Part shown: positions 1 to 7,715 of the stretch, piece by piece
Numbering within the stretch: position 1 is the first letter of the stretch
Layout: each line of letters starts with the position of its first letter
Assembly (NCBI GenBank): GCA_035565335.1
Contig: DATMSO010000049.1
Location: forward strand, 1 to 40,892
Length of the DNA: 40,892 bases
Direction of reading: 5' to 3'
From: Methylovorus sp035565335
GTDB lineage: Bacteria > Pseudomonadota > Gammaproteobacteria > Burkholderiales > Methylophilaceae
Notes under the pieces: model-generated
Databases searched by the model: none
What the model was told of the DNA's origin: nothing
The model's input: the letters and a program-made list of their open reading frames with translations, nothing else
Translations under genes and position numbers: made by a program

Positions 1-117
1 TCCAACCAGAACGATATTGATTTCAGCATCCTGCTTTAACGCTTGCAGCGCAGCAGGAACGGTGACATGAGGGCCGTGGTCGCCGCCCATGGCATCCACA
101 GCAACTGTGATATCCAT
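1..117 (-). CDS. plsX: phosphate acyltransferase PlsX, N-terminal part (runs off window)
   Basis: Only the first 39 codons are present; the gene continues beyond the left edge. The translation opens MDITVAVDAMGGDHGPHVTV, the hallmark N-terminus of PlsX with its DAMGGDHGP motif. PlsX makes acyl-phosphate from acyl-ACP at the inner membrane face for PlsY, the first committed step of phospholipid synthesis in most bacteria. It is the last visible gene of yceD-rpmF-plsX, an order shared with many proteobacteria. A strong hairpin terminator lies between it and rpmF, so it probably receives only read-through or has its own promoter. I see no convincing Shine-Dalgarno before its ATG. Identity is very secure. 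Confidence 0.95.
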   Translation of the reverse strand, partial: MDITVAVDAMGGDHGPHVTVPAALQALKQDAEINIVLVG

Positions 118-137
118 GTACTAATTGGCTTTTATAT

Positions 138-173
138 AAAAACAAAGCGCCGATTCTTTATCAGAACCGGCGC
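138..173 (-). terminator. hairpin terminator/attenuator after rpmF
   Basis: Read on the minus strand, an 11-bp stem (one G-T pair; arms 163-173 and 147-157) with a 5-nt loop is followed by a T-rich tract (TTTGTTTTT). It lies 18 bp past the rpmF stop and before plsX, so it should attenuate rather than fully end the operon. Confidence 0.8.
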
Positions 174-190
174 ATCTGTTTGATACTAAC

Positions 191-370
191 TTACTCGCCC
201 TTGGCAGGCAGAACCTTACGACCACGATAGTAACCGCTTGGGCTTACGTGGTGACGCAGGTGAGTTTCACCTGTGGTTGGCTCAACAGCCAATGGTGGGT
301 TAGTCAGAAAATCGTGCGAACGGTGCATGCCGCGCTTCGATGGGGACTTCTTGTTTTGTTGAACTGCCAT
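191..370 (-). CDS. rpmF: 50S ribosomal protein L32
   Basis: A 59-residue basic protein beginning MAVQQNKKSPSKRGMHRSHD and containing HLRHHVSPSGYYRGRKV, colinear with L32 of the large ribosomal subunit near the peptidyl-transferase exit region. It is the zinc-free (C-minus) type: there are no cysteines. An AGGAG sits 6 nt before the ATG. It lies 20 bp downstream of yceD, and the pairing is a conserved one in proteobacteria. Very secure. Confidence 0.97.
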   Translation of the reverse strand: MAVQQNKKSPSKRGMHRSHDFLTNPPLAVEPTTGETHLRHHVSPSGYYRGRKVLPAKGE

Positions 371-390
371 GATCTACTCCTGTTAACTAA

Positions 391-894
391 TTAATCCCGG
401 TGTTTTCCGGACTTCAAATCCTGCAACACCGCAAATGGATTAGGTTTTCCCAGCTCAAGACGATCGCCCTTCACGGCACAATCTTCCTGCTCATGCTTGG
501 GTGCCAGCGGCATTGCCAGCAACACCTCATCCTCTATCAATTCCGACACTTGCATATGCGTTTCAGCAACCAGGTAATCCCTGTCATCGAGATCCTCTTC
601 TTCTGACGGAATAGCATCCTCATCTGGCACCAAGTAATACAATGTCGAAATGTCGATGTTGTATGACATGGCTTCCAGACAACGCTGACATGTTAAACCC
701 AGATCCCCGGACACCATTAACTGCAGTGTTGGTTTGCCGTCGTTAACATTCCCCAGCAAGCGCCAATTCAGCGCACCATCGGCGGATGCATAGACATCCT
801 GGAGGCGCGGAAATTGCGAAACCGGGATTGTACCATGAATTTCAAGCGCTTTTCGCGCAAACTCAATGCTATTGATGATGTTCTGTGCAGCCAT
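391..894 (-). CDS. yceD: DUF177 / YceD family 23S rRNA accumulation protein
   Basis: A 167-residue acidic protein of the DUF177 (YceD) family, which sits upstream of rpmF in many bacteria and is linked to 23S rRNA accumulation. A CQRCLE motif (CxxC) follows the central VSGDLGLTC segment, and the typical acidic stretch SEEEDLDDRDYL comes after. I chose the ATG at 894 (MAAQNIINSIEF) rather than the one at 918. Family members begin close to the IxxxEFAR segment, and the 918 codon lies inside the spacer of a near-consensus promoter whose start point falls at about 894. There is no Shine-Dalgarno before 894, so translation may be leaderless. It shares a very short divergent region with the pyruvate carboxylase gene. 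Confidence 0.9.
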   Translation of the reverse strand: MAAQNIINSIEFARKALEIHGTIPVSQFPRLQDVYASADGALNWRLLGNVNDGKPTLQLMVSGDLGLTCQRCLEAMSYNIDISTLYYLVPDEDAIPSEEEDLDDRDYLVAETHMQVSELIEDEVLLAMPLAPKHEQEDCAVKGDRLELGKPNPFAVLQDLKSGKHRD

Positions 895-902
895 AGGGGC
901 GC

Positions 903-931
903 ATGATATAATTTGCATGTTTCTGTGTCAA
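903..931 (-). promoter_or_regulatory. sigma-70 promoter for yceD-rpmF(-plsX)
   Basis: On the minus strand TTGACA (931-926, 6/6) is followed by a 17-bp spacer and TATCAT (908-903, 5/6). The expected transcription start, 7 to 9 nt beyond the -10, coincides with or lies 1-2 nt before the ATG at 894. The -10 box overlaps by 2 bp the -10 of the divergent promoter. Confidence 0.75.
904..912 (+). promoter_or_regulatory. extended -10 promoter for pyruvate carboxylase genes
   Basis: TGATATAAT is a perfect extended -10 element (TGn plus TATAAT, 907-912). No good -35 is seen (884-889 reads tgtgca), which is common for extended -10 promoters. The start would be near 919, giving a leader of about 30 nt before the GTG at 950, with AGGT 9 nt upstream as a weak ribosome site. 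Confidence 0.6.
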
Positions 932-949
932 AAAATCAGGTCTCAAAGC

Positions 950-2368
950 GTGATCAAAAAAATACTTATAGCCAATCGCGGTGAAATTGCAGTCCGCATC
1001 GTTCGCGCATGTTCAGAAATGGGAATCAAGTCCGTCGCCATCTACTCCGATGCCGACCGCCACGCATTACATGTCAAGAAAGCCGACGAAGCCTATAACA
1101 TTGGGTCAGACCCGGTCGTGGGTTATTTGAATGCGCATAACATCGTTAACCTGGCAGTCGCCTCTGGTTGCGATGCGTTGCATCCAGGCTATGGCTTTTT
1201 GTCTGAAAATCCTGAGCTGGCGGAGATATGTGCCCGCCGCGGTATCAAATTCATTGGTCCGGACGCCAAGGTCATTCGCCAGATGGGCGACAAGATCCAG
1301 GCGCGCAATGCCATGATCAAGGCCGGCATTCCCTGCGTACCAGGCAGCAATGGGAACCTGGCAGATCTTGAAGAAGCTCGCACCCTTGCGCGAAAAATCG
1401 GCTACCCCATCATGCTGAAAGCCACCAACGGTGGCGGTGGCCGCGGGATTCGCCGCTGCAATGATGAAAAAGAATTACTGAGCAATTACGACCGCGTCAT
1501 TTCGGAAGCCAGCAAAGCCTTTGGCAAGCCGGAAGTCTTCCTTGAAAAGTGCGTGGTCAACCCCAAACATATTGAAGTACAGATCATGGCAGACAGCCAT
1601 GGCAATGTAATTCACCTTTTCGAGCGCGACTGTTCGATTCAGCGTCGCAATCAGAAACTGATTGAAATAGCCCCGTCGCCGCAATTAAGTAATGCGCAGC
1701 GTGAATATATTGGCAAGCTTGCGGTGAAGGCTGCCAAAGCCGTCGGCTACAAAAATGCCGGCACGGTAGAGTTTCTGCTCGATTCGGACAACAGCTTTTA
1801 CTTCATGGAAATGAACACCCGCCTGCAGGTAGAGCACACGGTGACAGAAACCATCACCGGTATTGATATCGTGCAGGAACAGATTCGTATTGCGGATGGT
1901 CTTAAACTTCAATACAAGCAGGAAGATGTGCACTATCGTGGTTTTGCCATGGAGTTCCGCATCAATGCTGAAGATCCGCAAAAAGACTTCTTGCCCAGCT
2001 TTGGCAAAATCACCCGCTACTATGCTCCAGGCGGCCCAGGTGTGCGTATGGATGCTGCCATGTACAGTGGCTATGTTATTCCGCCCTATTACGACTCCAT
2101 GTGCGCCAAGCTCACCGTGTGGGCCCTCAACTGGGAAAGCGTGATTGAGCGCGGCCGCCGTTCGCTGAACGACATGGTGGTGTATGGCGTTAAAACGACG
2201 ATTCCTTATTATCAGGAAATTCTTAATCATCCTGATTTTCGCAGTGGCAAGTTCGACACCAGCTTTGTGGAATCTCATCCGGAACTGGTCAATTACGAAA
2301 CCAAGCTCCCGCGCGAATTGATCGCCGCCGCCATCTCAGCCGCCATTGCAGCGCACGAAGGCATCTAA
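950..2368 (+). CDS. pycA: pyruvate carboxylase subunit A (biotin carboxylase)
   Basis: A 472-residue ATP-grasp biotin carboxylase that uses ATP and bicarbonate to carboxylate biotin. The N-terminus IKKILIANRGEIAVRI is diagnostic. The glycine loop GGGGRG is at residues 161-166, and EMNTRLQVEHTVTE at about 287-300 carries the metal/bicarbonate-binding residues. It could be mistaken for AccC, but the next gene encodes a carboxyltransferase plus biotin-carrier protein, which makes a two-subunit (alpha4beta4-type) pyruvate carboxylase far more likely. The role would be anaplerotic formation of oxaloacetate, useful for one-carbon growth. I chose the GTG at 950: the open frame extends upstream to 866, but that part lies antisense inside yceD and has no homologous sequence. 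Confidence 0.92.
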   Translation: MIKKILIANRGEIAVRIVRACSEMGIKSVAIYSDADRHALHVKKADEAYNIGSDPVVGYLNAHNIVNLAVASGCDALHPGYGFLSENPELAEICARRGIKFIGPDAKVIRQMGDKIQARNAMIKAGIPCVPGSNGNLADLEEARTLARKIGYPIMLKATNGGGGRGIRRCNDEKELLSNYDRVISEASKAFGKPEVFLEKCVVNPKHIEVQIMADSHGNVIHLFERDCSIQRRNQKLIEIAPSPQLSNAQREYIGKLAVKAAKAVGYKNAGTVEFLLDSDNSFYFMEMNTRLQVEHTVTETITGIDIVQEQIRIADGLKLQYKQEDVHYRGFAMEFRINAEDPQKDFLPSFGKITRYYAPGGPGVRMDAAMYSGYVIPPYYDSMCAKLTVWALNWESVIERGRRSLNDMVVYGVKTTIPYYQEILNHPDFRSGKFDTSFVESHPELVNYETKLPRELIAAAISAAIAAHEGI

Positions 2369-2407
2369 ATAGAACCCGTATTAATATTGAAGCGATAAGT
2401 TAAGAAT

Positions 2408-4276
2408 ATGGCAAAAGTATATGTTACTGATGTAGTTTTACGCGATGGCCACCAGTCATTGATCGCAACGCGCATGCGCACCGAAGACATGCTGCCCATC
2501 TGCCCACAACTTGATGCCATTGGCTACTGGTCACTGGAAGCCTGGGGCGGCGCTACATTTGATGCCTGCGTACGTTATTTGAAAGAAGACCCATGGGAAC
2601 GCCTCAAGCGCTTGCGCAAGGCTCTGCCATCGACCCCTATTCAAATGCTGCTGCGTGGCCAGAATCTGCTGGGCTATCGCCATTACTCGGACGACGTAGT
2701 CCGTGCATTCGTGCAAAAGTCTGCAGACAACGGCGTGGATGTATTCCGTATATTTGATGCCATGAATGACCTGCGGAACCTGCGCACTTCGATCGAAGCC
2801 GTGAAAAAAGTCGGCAAGCACGCGGAAGGCACCATCAGTTACACCACGAGCCCGGTGCATGGCATTCCTTACTTTGTTGAACTGGCAAAAGAGCTTGCTT
2901 CGTTTGGCTGTGACACCATTGCCATCAAGGACATGGCCAGCCTGCTGACACCGGAAGTCACCGGCGAACTGGTCAAGGAGCTGCGCGCCGCTACCAATCT
3001 GCCGATTCACCTGCATGCCCACGCCACGTCGGGCCTGGCCAGCATGTCTATCCTGCGTGCCGTTGATAATGGCGTCGCAATTGTGGACGGCGCCATTTCA
3101 TCCTTTGCTGAAGGCGCCAGCCTGCCTACCACCGAAAGTATTGTGGCGGCATTGCAAGGTACCGAATACGACACCGGCCTGGATTTGGGCAAGCTGCAAG
3201 AAATTGCCGCCTATTTCCGTGAAGTGCGTAAAAAATACTGGCAGTTTGAAAGCGCCTTCACAGGCGTTGACACGCGCGTGCTTGTAAATCAAGTCCCAGG
3301 CGGCATGATTTCCAACCTGTCCAACCAGCTGAAAGAGCAAGGCGCGCTGGATCGCATGGACGAAGTACTGGCTGAGATTCCCCGTGTCCGTGAAGATCTG
3401 GGCTTCCCTCCCCTGGTCACGCCGACCTCGCAAATCGTGGGTACTCAGGCGGTACTAAACGTCATGACGGGTGCACGCTACAAATCGATCACCAATGAAG
3501 TGAAAAACTACCTGCTGGGCCAATACGGCAAAGCACCAAGCACCGTCAACTCCGGCGTGAAACAGCTGGCGGTGGGCGATGCCGAGGTCGTGACCTGCCG
3601 CCCTGCCGATCTGCTTGATGCCGAAATGGATAAATTGCGTGTCGAATCTGAAGGCCTGGCCAAGACTGAAGAAGATGTACTGACATACGCCATGTTCCCT
3701 GACCTGGCTAAAACCTTCCTGCAGGAACGTAATGCAGGTACATTGAAGCCCGAAGCCTTGTTGAACAAAGAAGCCGCCGCCACCTCGGCTGCACGCTATG
3801 CGCCGCATGAGTTCAATGTCACCTTGCATGGTGAGACATTCCACATCAAACTGACTGGCAGTGGTCATGCCGGTGAAGATCAGCGCCCCTTCTATGTTTC
3901 TGTTGATGGCGTGGCTGAAGAAGTGGTTGTTGAAACCCTGAGCGAAATTGAAGTCAGCGATGGCAACAGCAGCAATGGCAACAGCAGCAATGGCAACGGT
4001 CGCAAAAAAGCATCAACCAACACCAGCAGCACTAACGGTCGCCCACGTCCATCGCATGTCGGTTGCGTAACCACCGCCATGCCGGGGACGATCGTGGAAG
4101 TCAAGGTTAAGGCCGGTGATCAGGTGAATGCCGGTGATGCGGTACTGGTGATTGAAGCCATGAAAATGGAAAATGAAATCCAGGCGCCAAAGTCCGGCAT
4201 TGTAGTCGCCGTTCATGTGGTCAAGGGCGACAGTGTCACGCCTGATGAATCCCTGCTGGAAATTCAGCCCGCTTAA
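2408..4276 (+). CDS. pycB: pyruvate carboxylase subunit B (carboxyltransferase plus biotin carrier)
   Basis: A 622-residue protein with a TIM-barrel carboxyltransferase (DVVLRDGHQS at residues 8-17; metal-ligand HLHAHATSG), the conserved PYC/OADA C-terminal region, then a Ser/Asn/Gly-rich linker (about 518-551) and a biotinyl domain with VIEAMKMENE, biotin on Lys586. The same layout occurs in oxaloacetate decarboxylase alpha chains, but no membrane beta or gamma Na+-pump subunits are nearby and a biotin carboxylase is directly upstream, so transfer of CO2 from biotin to pyruvate is the better call. It follows subunit A by 39 bp and is closed by a terminator. The linker DNA contains a 15-bp tandem repeat (3961-3990). 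Confidence 0.92.
   Translation: MAKVYVTDVVLRDGHQSLIATRMRTEDMLPICPQLDAIGYWSLEAWGGATFDACVRYLKEDPWERLKRLRKALPSTPIQMLLRGQNLLGYRHYSDDVVRAFVQKSADNGVDVFRIFDAMNDLRNLRTSIEAVKKVGKHAEGTISYTTSPVHGIPYFVELAKELASFGCDTIAIKDMASLLTPEVTGELVKELRAATNLPIHLHAHATSGLASMSILRAVDNGVAIVDGAISSFAEGASLPTTESIVAALQGTEYDTGLDLGKLQEIAAYFREVRKKYWQFESAFTGVDTRVLVNQVPGGMISNLSNQLKEQGALDRMDEVLAEIPRVREDLGFPPLVTPTSQIVGTQAVLNVMTGARYKSITNEVKNYLLGQYGKAPSTVNSGVKQLAVGDAEVVTCRPADLLDAEMDKLRVESEGLAKTEEDVLTYAMFPDLAKTFLQERNAGTLKPEALLNKEAAATSAARYAPHEFNVTLHGETFHIKLTGSGHAGEDQRPFYVSVDGVAEEVVVETLSEIEVSDGNSSNGNSSNGNGRKKASTNTSSTNGRPRPSHVGCVTTAMPGTIVEVKVKAGDQVNAGDAVLVIEAMKMENEIQAPKSGIVVAVHVVKGDSVTPDESLLEIQPA
3961..4005 (+). repeat. 15-bp tandem repeat in the biotin-domain linker
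   Basis: Two identical copies of tggcaacagcagcaa (3961-3975, 3976-3990) and a degenerate third copy code for the repeating G-N-S-S-N linker of the carboxyltransferase subunit. The unit is a multiple of three, so copy changes would only alter linker length. Confidence 0.8.
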
Positions 4277-4295
4277 GCTTAGCATCATCCATAAC

Positions 4296-4329
4296 AAGCC
4301 GGCAGTGTGACTATCTGTCGGCTTTTTTA
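4296..4329 (+). terminator. terminator after pyruvate carboxylase operon
   Basis: A 10-bp stem (4296-4305 with 4315-4324, one G-T pair) with a 9-nt loop runs into a tract of T (4323-4329). It separates pycB from the maf gene. Confidence 0.85.
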
Positions 4330-4348
4330 TTGGTCAAAGAGTAGAGCC

Positions 4349-4930
4349 ATGTCCGCTGAATTAATCCTCGCATCTTCCTCGCCATTCCGTCGTGAGCTGC
4401 TTTCCAGACTGGATATCCCATTTAGCTGCTGCTCTCCCGACATCGATGAATCTGCTTTTCCCCATGAAAAGCCGGAAGAAACCGCTTTACGCCTAGCTCA
4501 GGAAAAAGCGCGCAAAGTGGCTGCAGATTATCCGCACGCCTTGATCATAGGTTGTGACCAGGTGGCAACGCTGGATGGCATCCAAATGGGCAAGCCCGGC
4601 ACCCATGAAAACGCCGTGGCGCAATTGCAGCGTATGCGCGGGCGCGAGGTTACCTTTCATAGCGCCCTGTGTTTATACAACGCGGCCACCGGCAACATGC
4701 AGGCAGATGTTGTCCCCTACATCGTCGAATTCAGACAATTGAGCGATGACCAGATAGAAAACTATCTGCGCAAGGAACAGCCATACAACTGTGCAGGCAG
4801 CGCCAAATCAGAGGGATTGGGGATTGCACTCATTTCAAGGATGCAGGGCACAGACCCGAATGCCCTGATCGGGTTACCATTGATCCGCCTCATCAGCATG
4901 CTGCAGACCGAAGGCTTATCCATTATCTAA
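4349..4930 (+). CDS. yceF: Maf-family nucleotide pyrophosphatase, YceF type
   Basis: A 193-residue Maf/HAM1-fold protein. The signature LILASSSPFRRELL is at the N-terminus, the catalytic Asp70 in IIGCDQVATLDG, and the QPYNCAGSAKSEGLGI block matches the YceF branch, which hydrolyses 7-methyl-GTP to the monophosphate. It acts as a cytosolic house-cleaning enzyme. The ATG at 4349 is preferred over an in-frame upstream start that would lie in the terminator T-tract. In enterobacteria yceF is divergent from and next to yceD-rpmF-plsX; here the pyruvate carboxylase genes lie between them. Confidence 0.92.
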   Translation: MSAELILASSSPFRRELLSRLDIPFSCCSPDIDESAFPHEKPEETALRLAQEKARKVAADYPHALIIGCDQVATLDGIQMGKPGTHENAVAQLQRMRGREVTFHSALCLYNAATGNMQADVVPYIVEFRQLSDDQIENYLRKEQPYNCAGSAKSEGLGIALISRMQGTDPNALIGLPLIRLISMLQTEGLSII

Positions 4931-4955
4931 GCGGGCACTGCCCAAGGAGATTTTC

Positions 4956-6392
4956 ATGCAAAACCGTGTTCTAGCTCTATGCCTGAGTAGCCTGTTCGCA
5001 AGCCAGGCACTGGCTGCGGATACCCCAGAGGTATTGAGTACATTGCAGGACCAGACACAGGTGGCCGTCACCATTTACAACGAAGATCTCGCCCTCATCA
5101 AAGATCAGCGGAAGACCACATTGCCCGCTGGCAATAGCGTGCTTACCCTGCGCGATGTCAGCGCCCAGTTGCGTCCAGAAACTGCATTGCTGCGCAGTCT
5201 TTCCACATCTAACAGCATCAATGTTATTGAGCAGAATTTCGACTTTGATCTGCTGACCCCGGAAAAGCTTCTGGAAAAATATGTAGGAAAAACCGTGCAG
5301 TTGGTACGGGTCAACCCCGCCACCGGTGTAGAAACCAGCGAGCAAGCGCAGGTGCTGTCAGCAAACAACGGGCCGGTACTTAAAATTGGCAATCGAATTG
5401 AAACCGGGATTGCTGGCCGCATTGTTTACCCGGATGTACCCGCCAATCTCCGCGACCGCCCTACGCTGCTGACGCAGCTCAGCAACAAACTGCCGGGCGA
5501 GCAAACGCTGGAACTCAGTTACCTGACCGGTGGTTTGTCCTGGAAAGCTGATTATGTGGCTGAACTGAATGCGACAGAAGATAAGCTGGACCTGTCTTCA
5601 TGGATCACGCTGAACAACACCAGTGGCGCGACCTATCGCAATGCCAAGCTGCAATTGGTCGCCGGTGATGTGCACCGCGCGCCGCAGGCCAGACCGATGG
5701 CCTTGAAGATGATGCGCACGGAAATGGCAGCGGATGTCGCAGCCCCGGTTAATGAAGAGTCTTTGCTGGAATATCACCTGTATAGCCTGGACCGCCCTAC
5801 CACCCTGGCTGAAAATCAATCAAAACAAGTCGCCCTGCTCAGCGCGAGCCAGGTGCCTGTGCGCAAAGAGCTCTTACTCAAGGGGGCTGATTATTACTAT
5901 GGCTCAAACGTGGATGAAATAGGCCAGAAGCTCAAAGTCGGTGTGTTTATCGAATTTGACAATAAAGAAGCCGATCATCTGGGCATGCCTCTGCCTAAAG
6001 GCACCTTGCGTGTGTACAAAAAAGATCGCCAAGGCAACGCCCAGTTTGTTGGCGAAGATAATATTGACCACACAGCGCGTAATGAAACCGTCCGGCTCAA
6101 GCTAGGCGATGCCTTCGACATCAACGCCGACAAGAAGCAAACCGACTTCAAGCAACTGCCTAATCCGGGCAAAGACGCCAGAGCGACAGAAAGCGCTTAT
6201 GAAATCGTGCTACGCAATGCGAAAAAGGAAGTGGTAACCGTGGTGGTACAGGAACCGATACCGGGCGACTGGAAAATCCTCAAGGAAAGCCAGCCTGGCA
6301 AAAAGCTTAACAGCCACCTGTACGCATGGAAGGTACAAATACCCGCAGAAGGCCAGGCTGTACTGACTTATCGCACACAGGTGAAATACTGA
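4956..6392 (+). CDS. secreted DUF4139 domain protein
   Basis: A 478-residue protein with a classical signal peptide (MQNRVLALCLSSLFASQALA, cleavage after ALA), followed by a largely beta-sheet, charged polypeptide. The C-terminal half resembles the DUF4139 domain (LSYLTGGLSWKADYVAELN and ESAYEIVLRNAKKEVVTVVVQEPIPGDWKIL). An AAGGAGA precedes the ATG by 6 nt. It is likely periplasmic; I know of no established biochemical function. It begins 25 bp after yceF and ends 4 bp before the methyltransferase gene, so the three are likely co-transcribed. Confidence 0.8.
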   Translation: MQNRVLALCLSSLFASQALAADTPEVLSTLQDQTQVAVTIYNEDLALIKDQRKTTLPAGNSVLTLRDVSAQLRPETALLRSLSTSNSINVIEQNFDFDLLTPEKLLEKYVGKTVQLVRVNPATGVETSEQAQVLSANNGPVLKIGNRIETGIAGRIVYPDVPANLRDRPTLLTQLSNKLPGEQTLELSYLTGGLSWKADYVAELNATEDKLDLSSWITLNNTSGATYRNAKLQLVAGDVHRAPQARPMALKMMRTEMAADVAAPVNEESLLEYHLYSLDRPTTLAENQSKQVALLSASQVPVRKELLLKGADYYYGSNVDEIGQKLKVGVFIEFDNKEADHLGMPLPKGTLRVYKKDRQGNAQFVGEDNIDHTARNETVRLKLGDAFDINADKKQTDFKQLPNPGKDARATESAYEIVLRNAKKEVVTVVVQEPIPGDWKILKESQPGKKLNSHLYAWKVQIPAEGQAVLTYRTQVKY

Positions 6393-6396
6393 TCTT

Positions 6397-7152
6397 ATGA
6401 GCGCGACTTCGCCTGCTGTTGGCTCCTCGTCCGCCCTGGGCACGCTTTATCTAATCCCCGTCACCCTGGGTGACGACAGACTGGATAATGCCTTGCCCAC
6501 CGATGTGGTGAGCCTGGCCAGAAAGCTGGATACCTTTGTCGTCGAGAATGAGAAAACCGCGCGGCGCTTTTTATCCCTGATCAAAACGGATAAACCGGTG
6601 CGCGAACTGACGTTACTCACCCTCAACGAGCATACTGAAGACAAAGCATTGCCGGAGCTGCTCAAGCCGCTGCTGCAAGGCCATAACGTAGGCATCATGT
6701 CGGAAGCCGGCTGCCCCGGCATTGCGGACCCGGGGGCACGCCTGGTTGATCTCGCTCACCGTAAAGGCATTCGGGTAGTGCCGTTGGTCGGCCCCTCCTC
6801 CATCTTATTGAGCCTGATGGCGTCGGGACTCGACGGCCAGCGATTCAGCTTCCATGGCTATTTGCCAAGCGACAAGGCCGCGCGGATTCAGCGCCTCAAG
6901 GAGCTGGAGCGGGAGTCGCAGAAATGGCAACAAACCCAGCTATTCATTGAAACGCCATATCGTAACCAGCATATGCTGGAAGATATTCTGGCGCATTGCC
7001 AGGGGACGACGAAGCTTTGCGTTGCCACCAATATCAGCCTGTCAACAGAACGTATCGCAACCAGAACAGTATCAGAATGGAAGCGACAAGACCTGCCGGA
7101 TATTCACCGGCAGCCGACCGTGTTTCTTTTGCTGGCAGGCGGCGGGCGCTAG
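6397..7152 (+). CDS. RsmI-like SAM-dependent methyltransferase (tetrapyrrole methylase fold)
   Basis: A 251-residue protein of the tetrapyrrole (corrin/porphyrin) methylase superfamily. It aligns with RsmI, the 16S rRNA C1402 ribose 2'-O-methyltransferase: GTLYLIPVTLGDD near the N-terminus, SEAGCPGIADPGARLV at 102-117 and VVPLVGPSSILLSLMASGL for SAM binding. It belongs to the shorter paralogous group in which the RsmI-typical N-terminal IGNLxD is replaced by IPVTLGDDRLD, so the target may differ from that of RsmI. Its stop codon interlocks with that of the convergent rnhB, both using the same CTAG. Confidence 0.82.
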   Translation: MSATSPAVGSSSALGTLYLIPVTLGDDRLDNALPTDVVSLARKLDTFVVENEKTARRFLSLIKTDKPVRELTLLTLNEHTEDKALPELLKPLLQGHNVGIMSEAGCPGIADPGARLVDLAHRKGIRVVPLVGPSSILLSLMASGLDGQRFSFHGYLPSDKAARIQRLKELERESQKWQQTQLFIETPYRNQHMLEDILAHCQGTTKLCVATNISLSTERIATRTVSEWKRQDLPDIHRQPTVFLLLAGGGR

Positions 7153-7715
7153 AGCAGTTTTTTGACTGGCGCATAACTGCGCCGGTGGACAGGCGATACA
7201 CCATGTTCAATCAGCATGGCCATATGAAATGCCGTGGGATACCCTTTATGCTTGGCAAAGCCATAATGAGGATATTGCTGATCAAGCGCGTACAACTCTT
7301 TATCGCGCGCGGTTTTTGCCAGAATGGAGGCCGCCGAAATGGCTTCCACCTTGCTATCCCCATCCACCACCGCCTCAGTCATCATAGTGACCTGAGGACA
7401 ATGCAGACCATCGACCAGTAATTTATGCGGCTGAACCCCCAGCTGCTCAACCGCTCGGCGCATGGCCAGCAGACTGGCTTGCAGGATATTGATGCTATCG
7501 ATTTCTTCCACCGAGCTGCTGGCGATGGCCCAGGCAAGAGCGTGCTGTTTGATTTCCAGCGTGAGCGCATCGCGTTTTTTCTCGGAGAGCTTTTTGGAGT
7601 CAGCCAGGCCTGGAATCGGTCTGGCTGGATTCAGAATCACAGCGGCAGCATAGACAGCCCCGGCCAAAGGCCCACGTCCGGCCTCATCCACACCGCAAAC
7701 GATCAGTTCAGTCAT
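7149..7715 (-). CDS. rnhB: ribonuclease HII
   Basis: A 188-residue RNase HII that cuts the RNA strand of RNA-DNA hybrids and removes single ribonucleotides from DNA. The DEDD residues are visible: Asp10 and Glu11 in CGVDEAGRGPLAG, Asp102 in LLVDG and Asp120 in VDGDSKVEAISAAS. The conserved C-terminal YPHYGFAKHKGYPT block is present. It is the last gene of the long minus-strand operon, overlaps lpxB by ATGA, and its TAG interlocks with the stop of the convergent methyltransferase gene, so neither has room for its own intergenic terminator. Confidence 0.96.
   Translation of the reverse strand: MTELIVCGVDEAGRGPLAGAVYAAAVILNPARPIPGLADSKKLSEKKRDALTLEIKQHALAWAIASSSVEEIDSINILQASLLAMRRAVEQLGVQPHKLLVDGLHCPQVTMMTEAVVDGDSKVEAISAASILAKTARDKELYALDQQYPHYGFAKHKGYPTAFHMAMLIEHGVSPVHRRSYAPVKKLL

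Noticed and set aside
895..918. Upstream ATG start (918) for yceD
   Set aside because: The codon falls in the -35/-10 spacer of the only good promoter and adds residues not typical of the family.
866..949. Upstream ATG start for the biotin carboxylase
   Set aside because: The added 28 residues are antisense to yceD, show no biotin carboxylase similarity, and include the divergent promoter region.
3961..4005. Short direct repeats as a CRISPR-like array
   Set aside because: They are in-frame coding repeats with no spacers and no cas genes are present.
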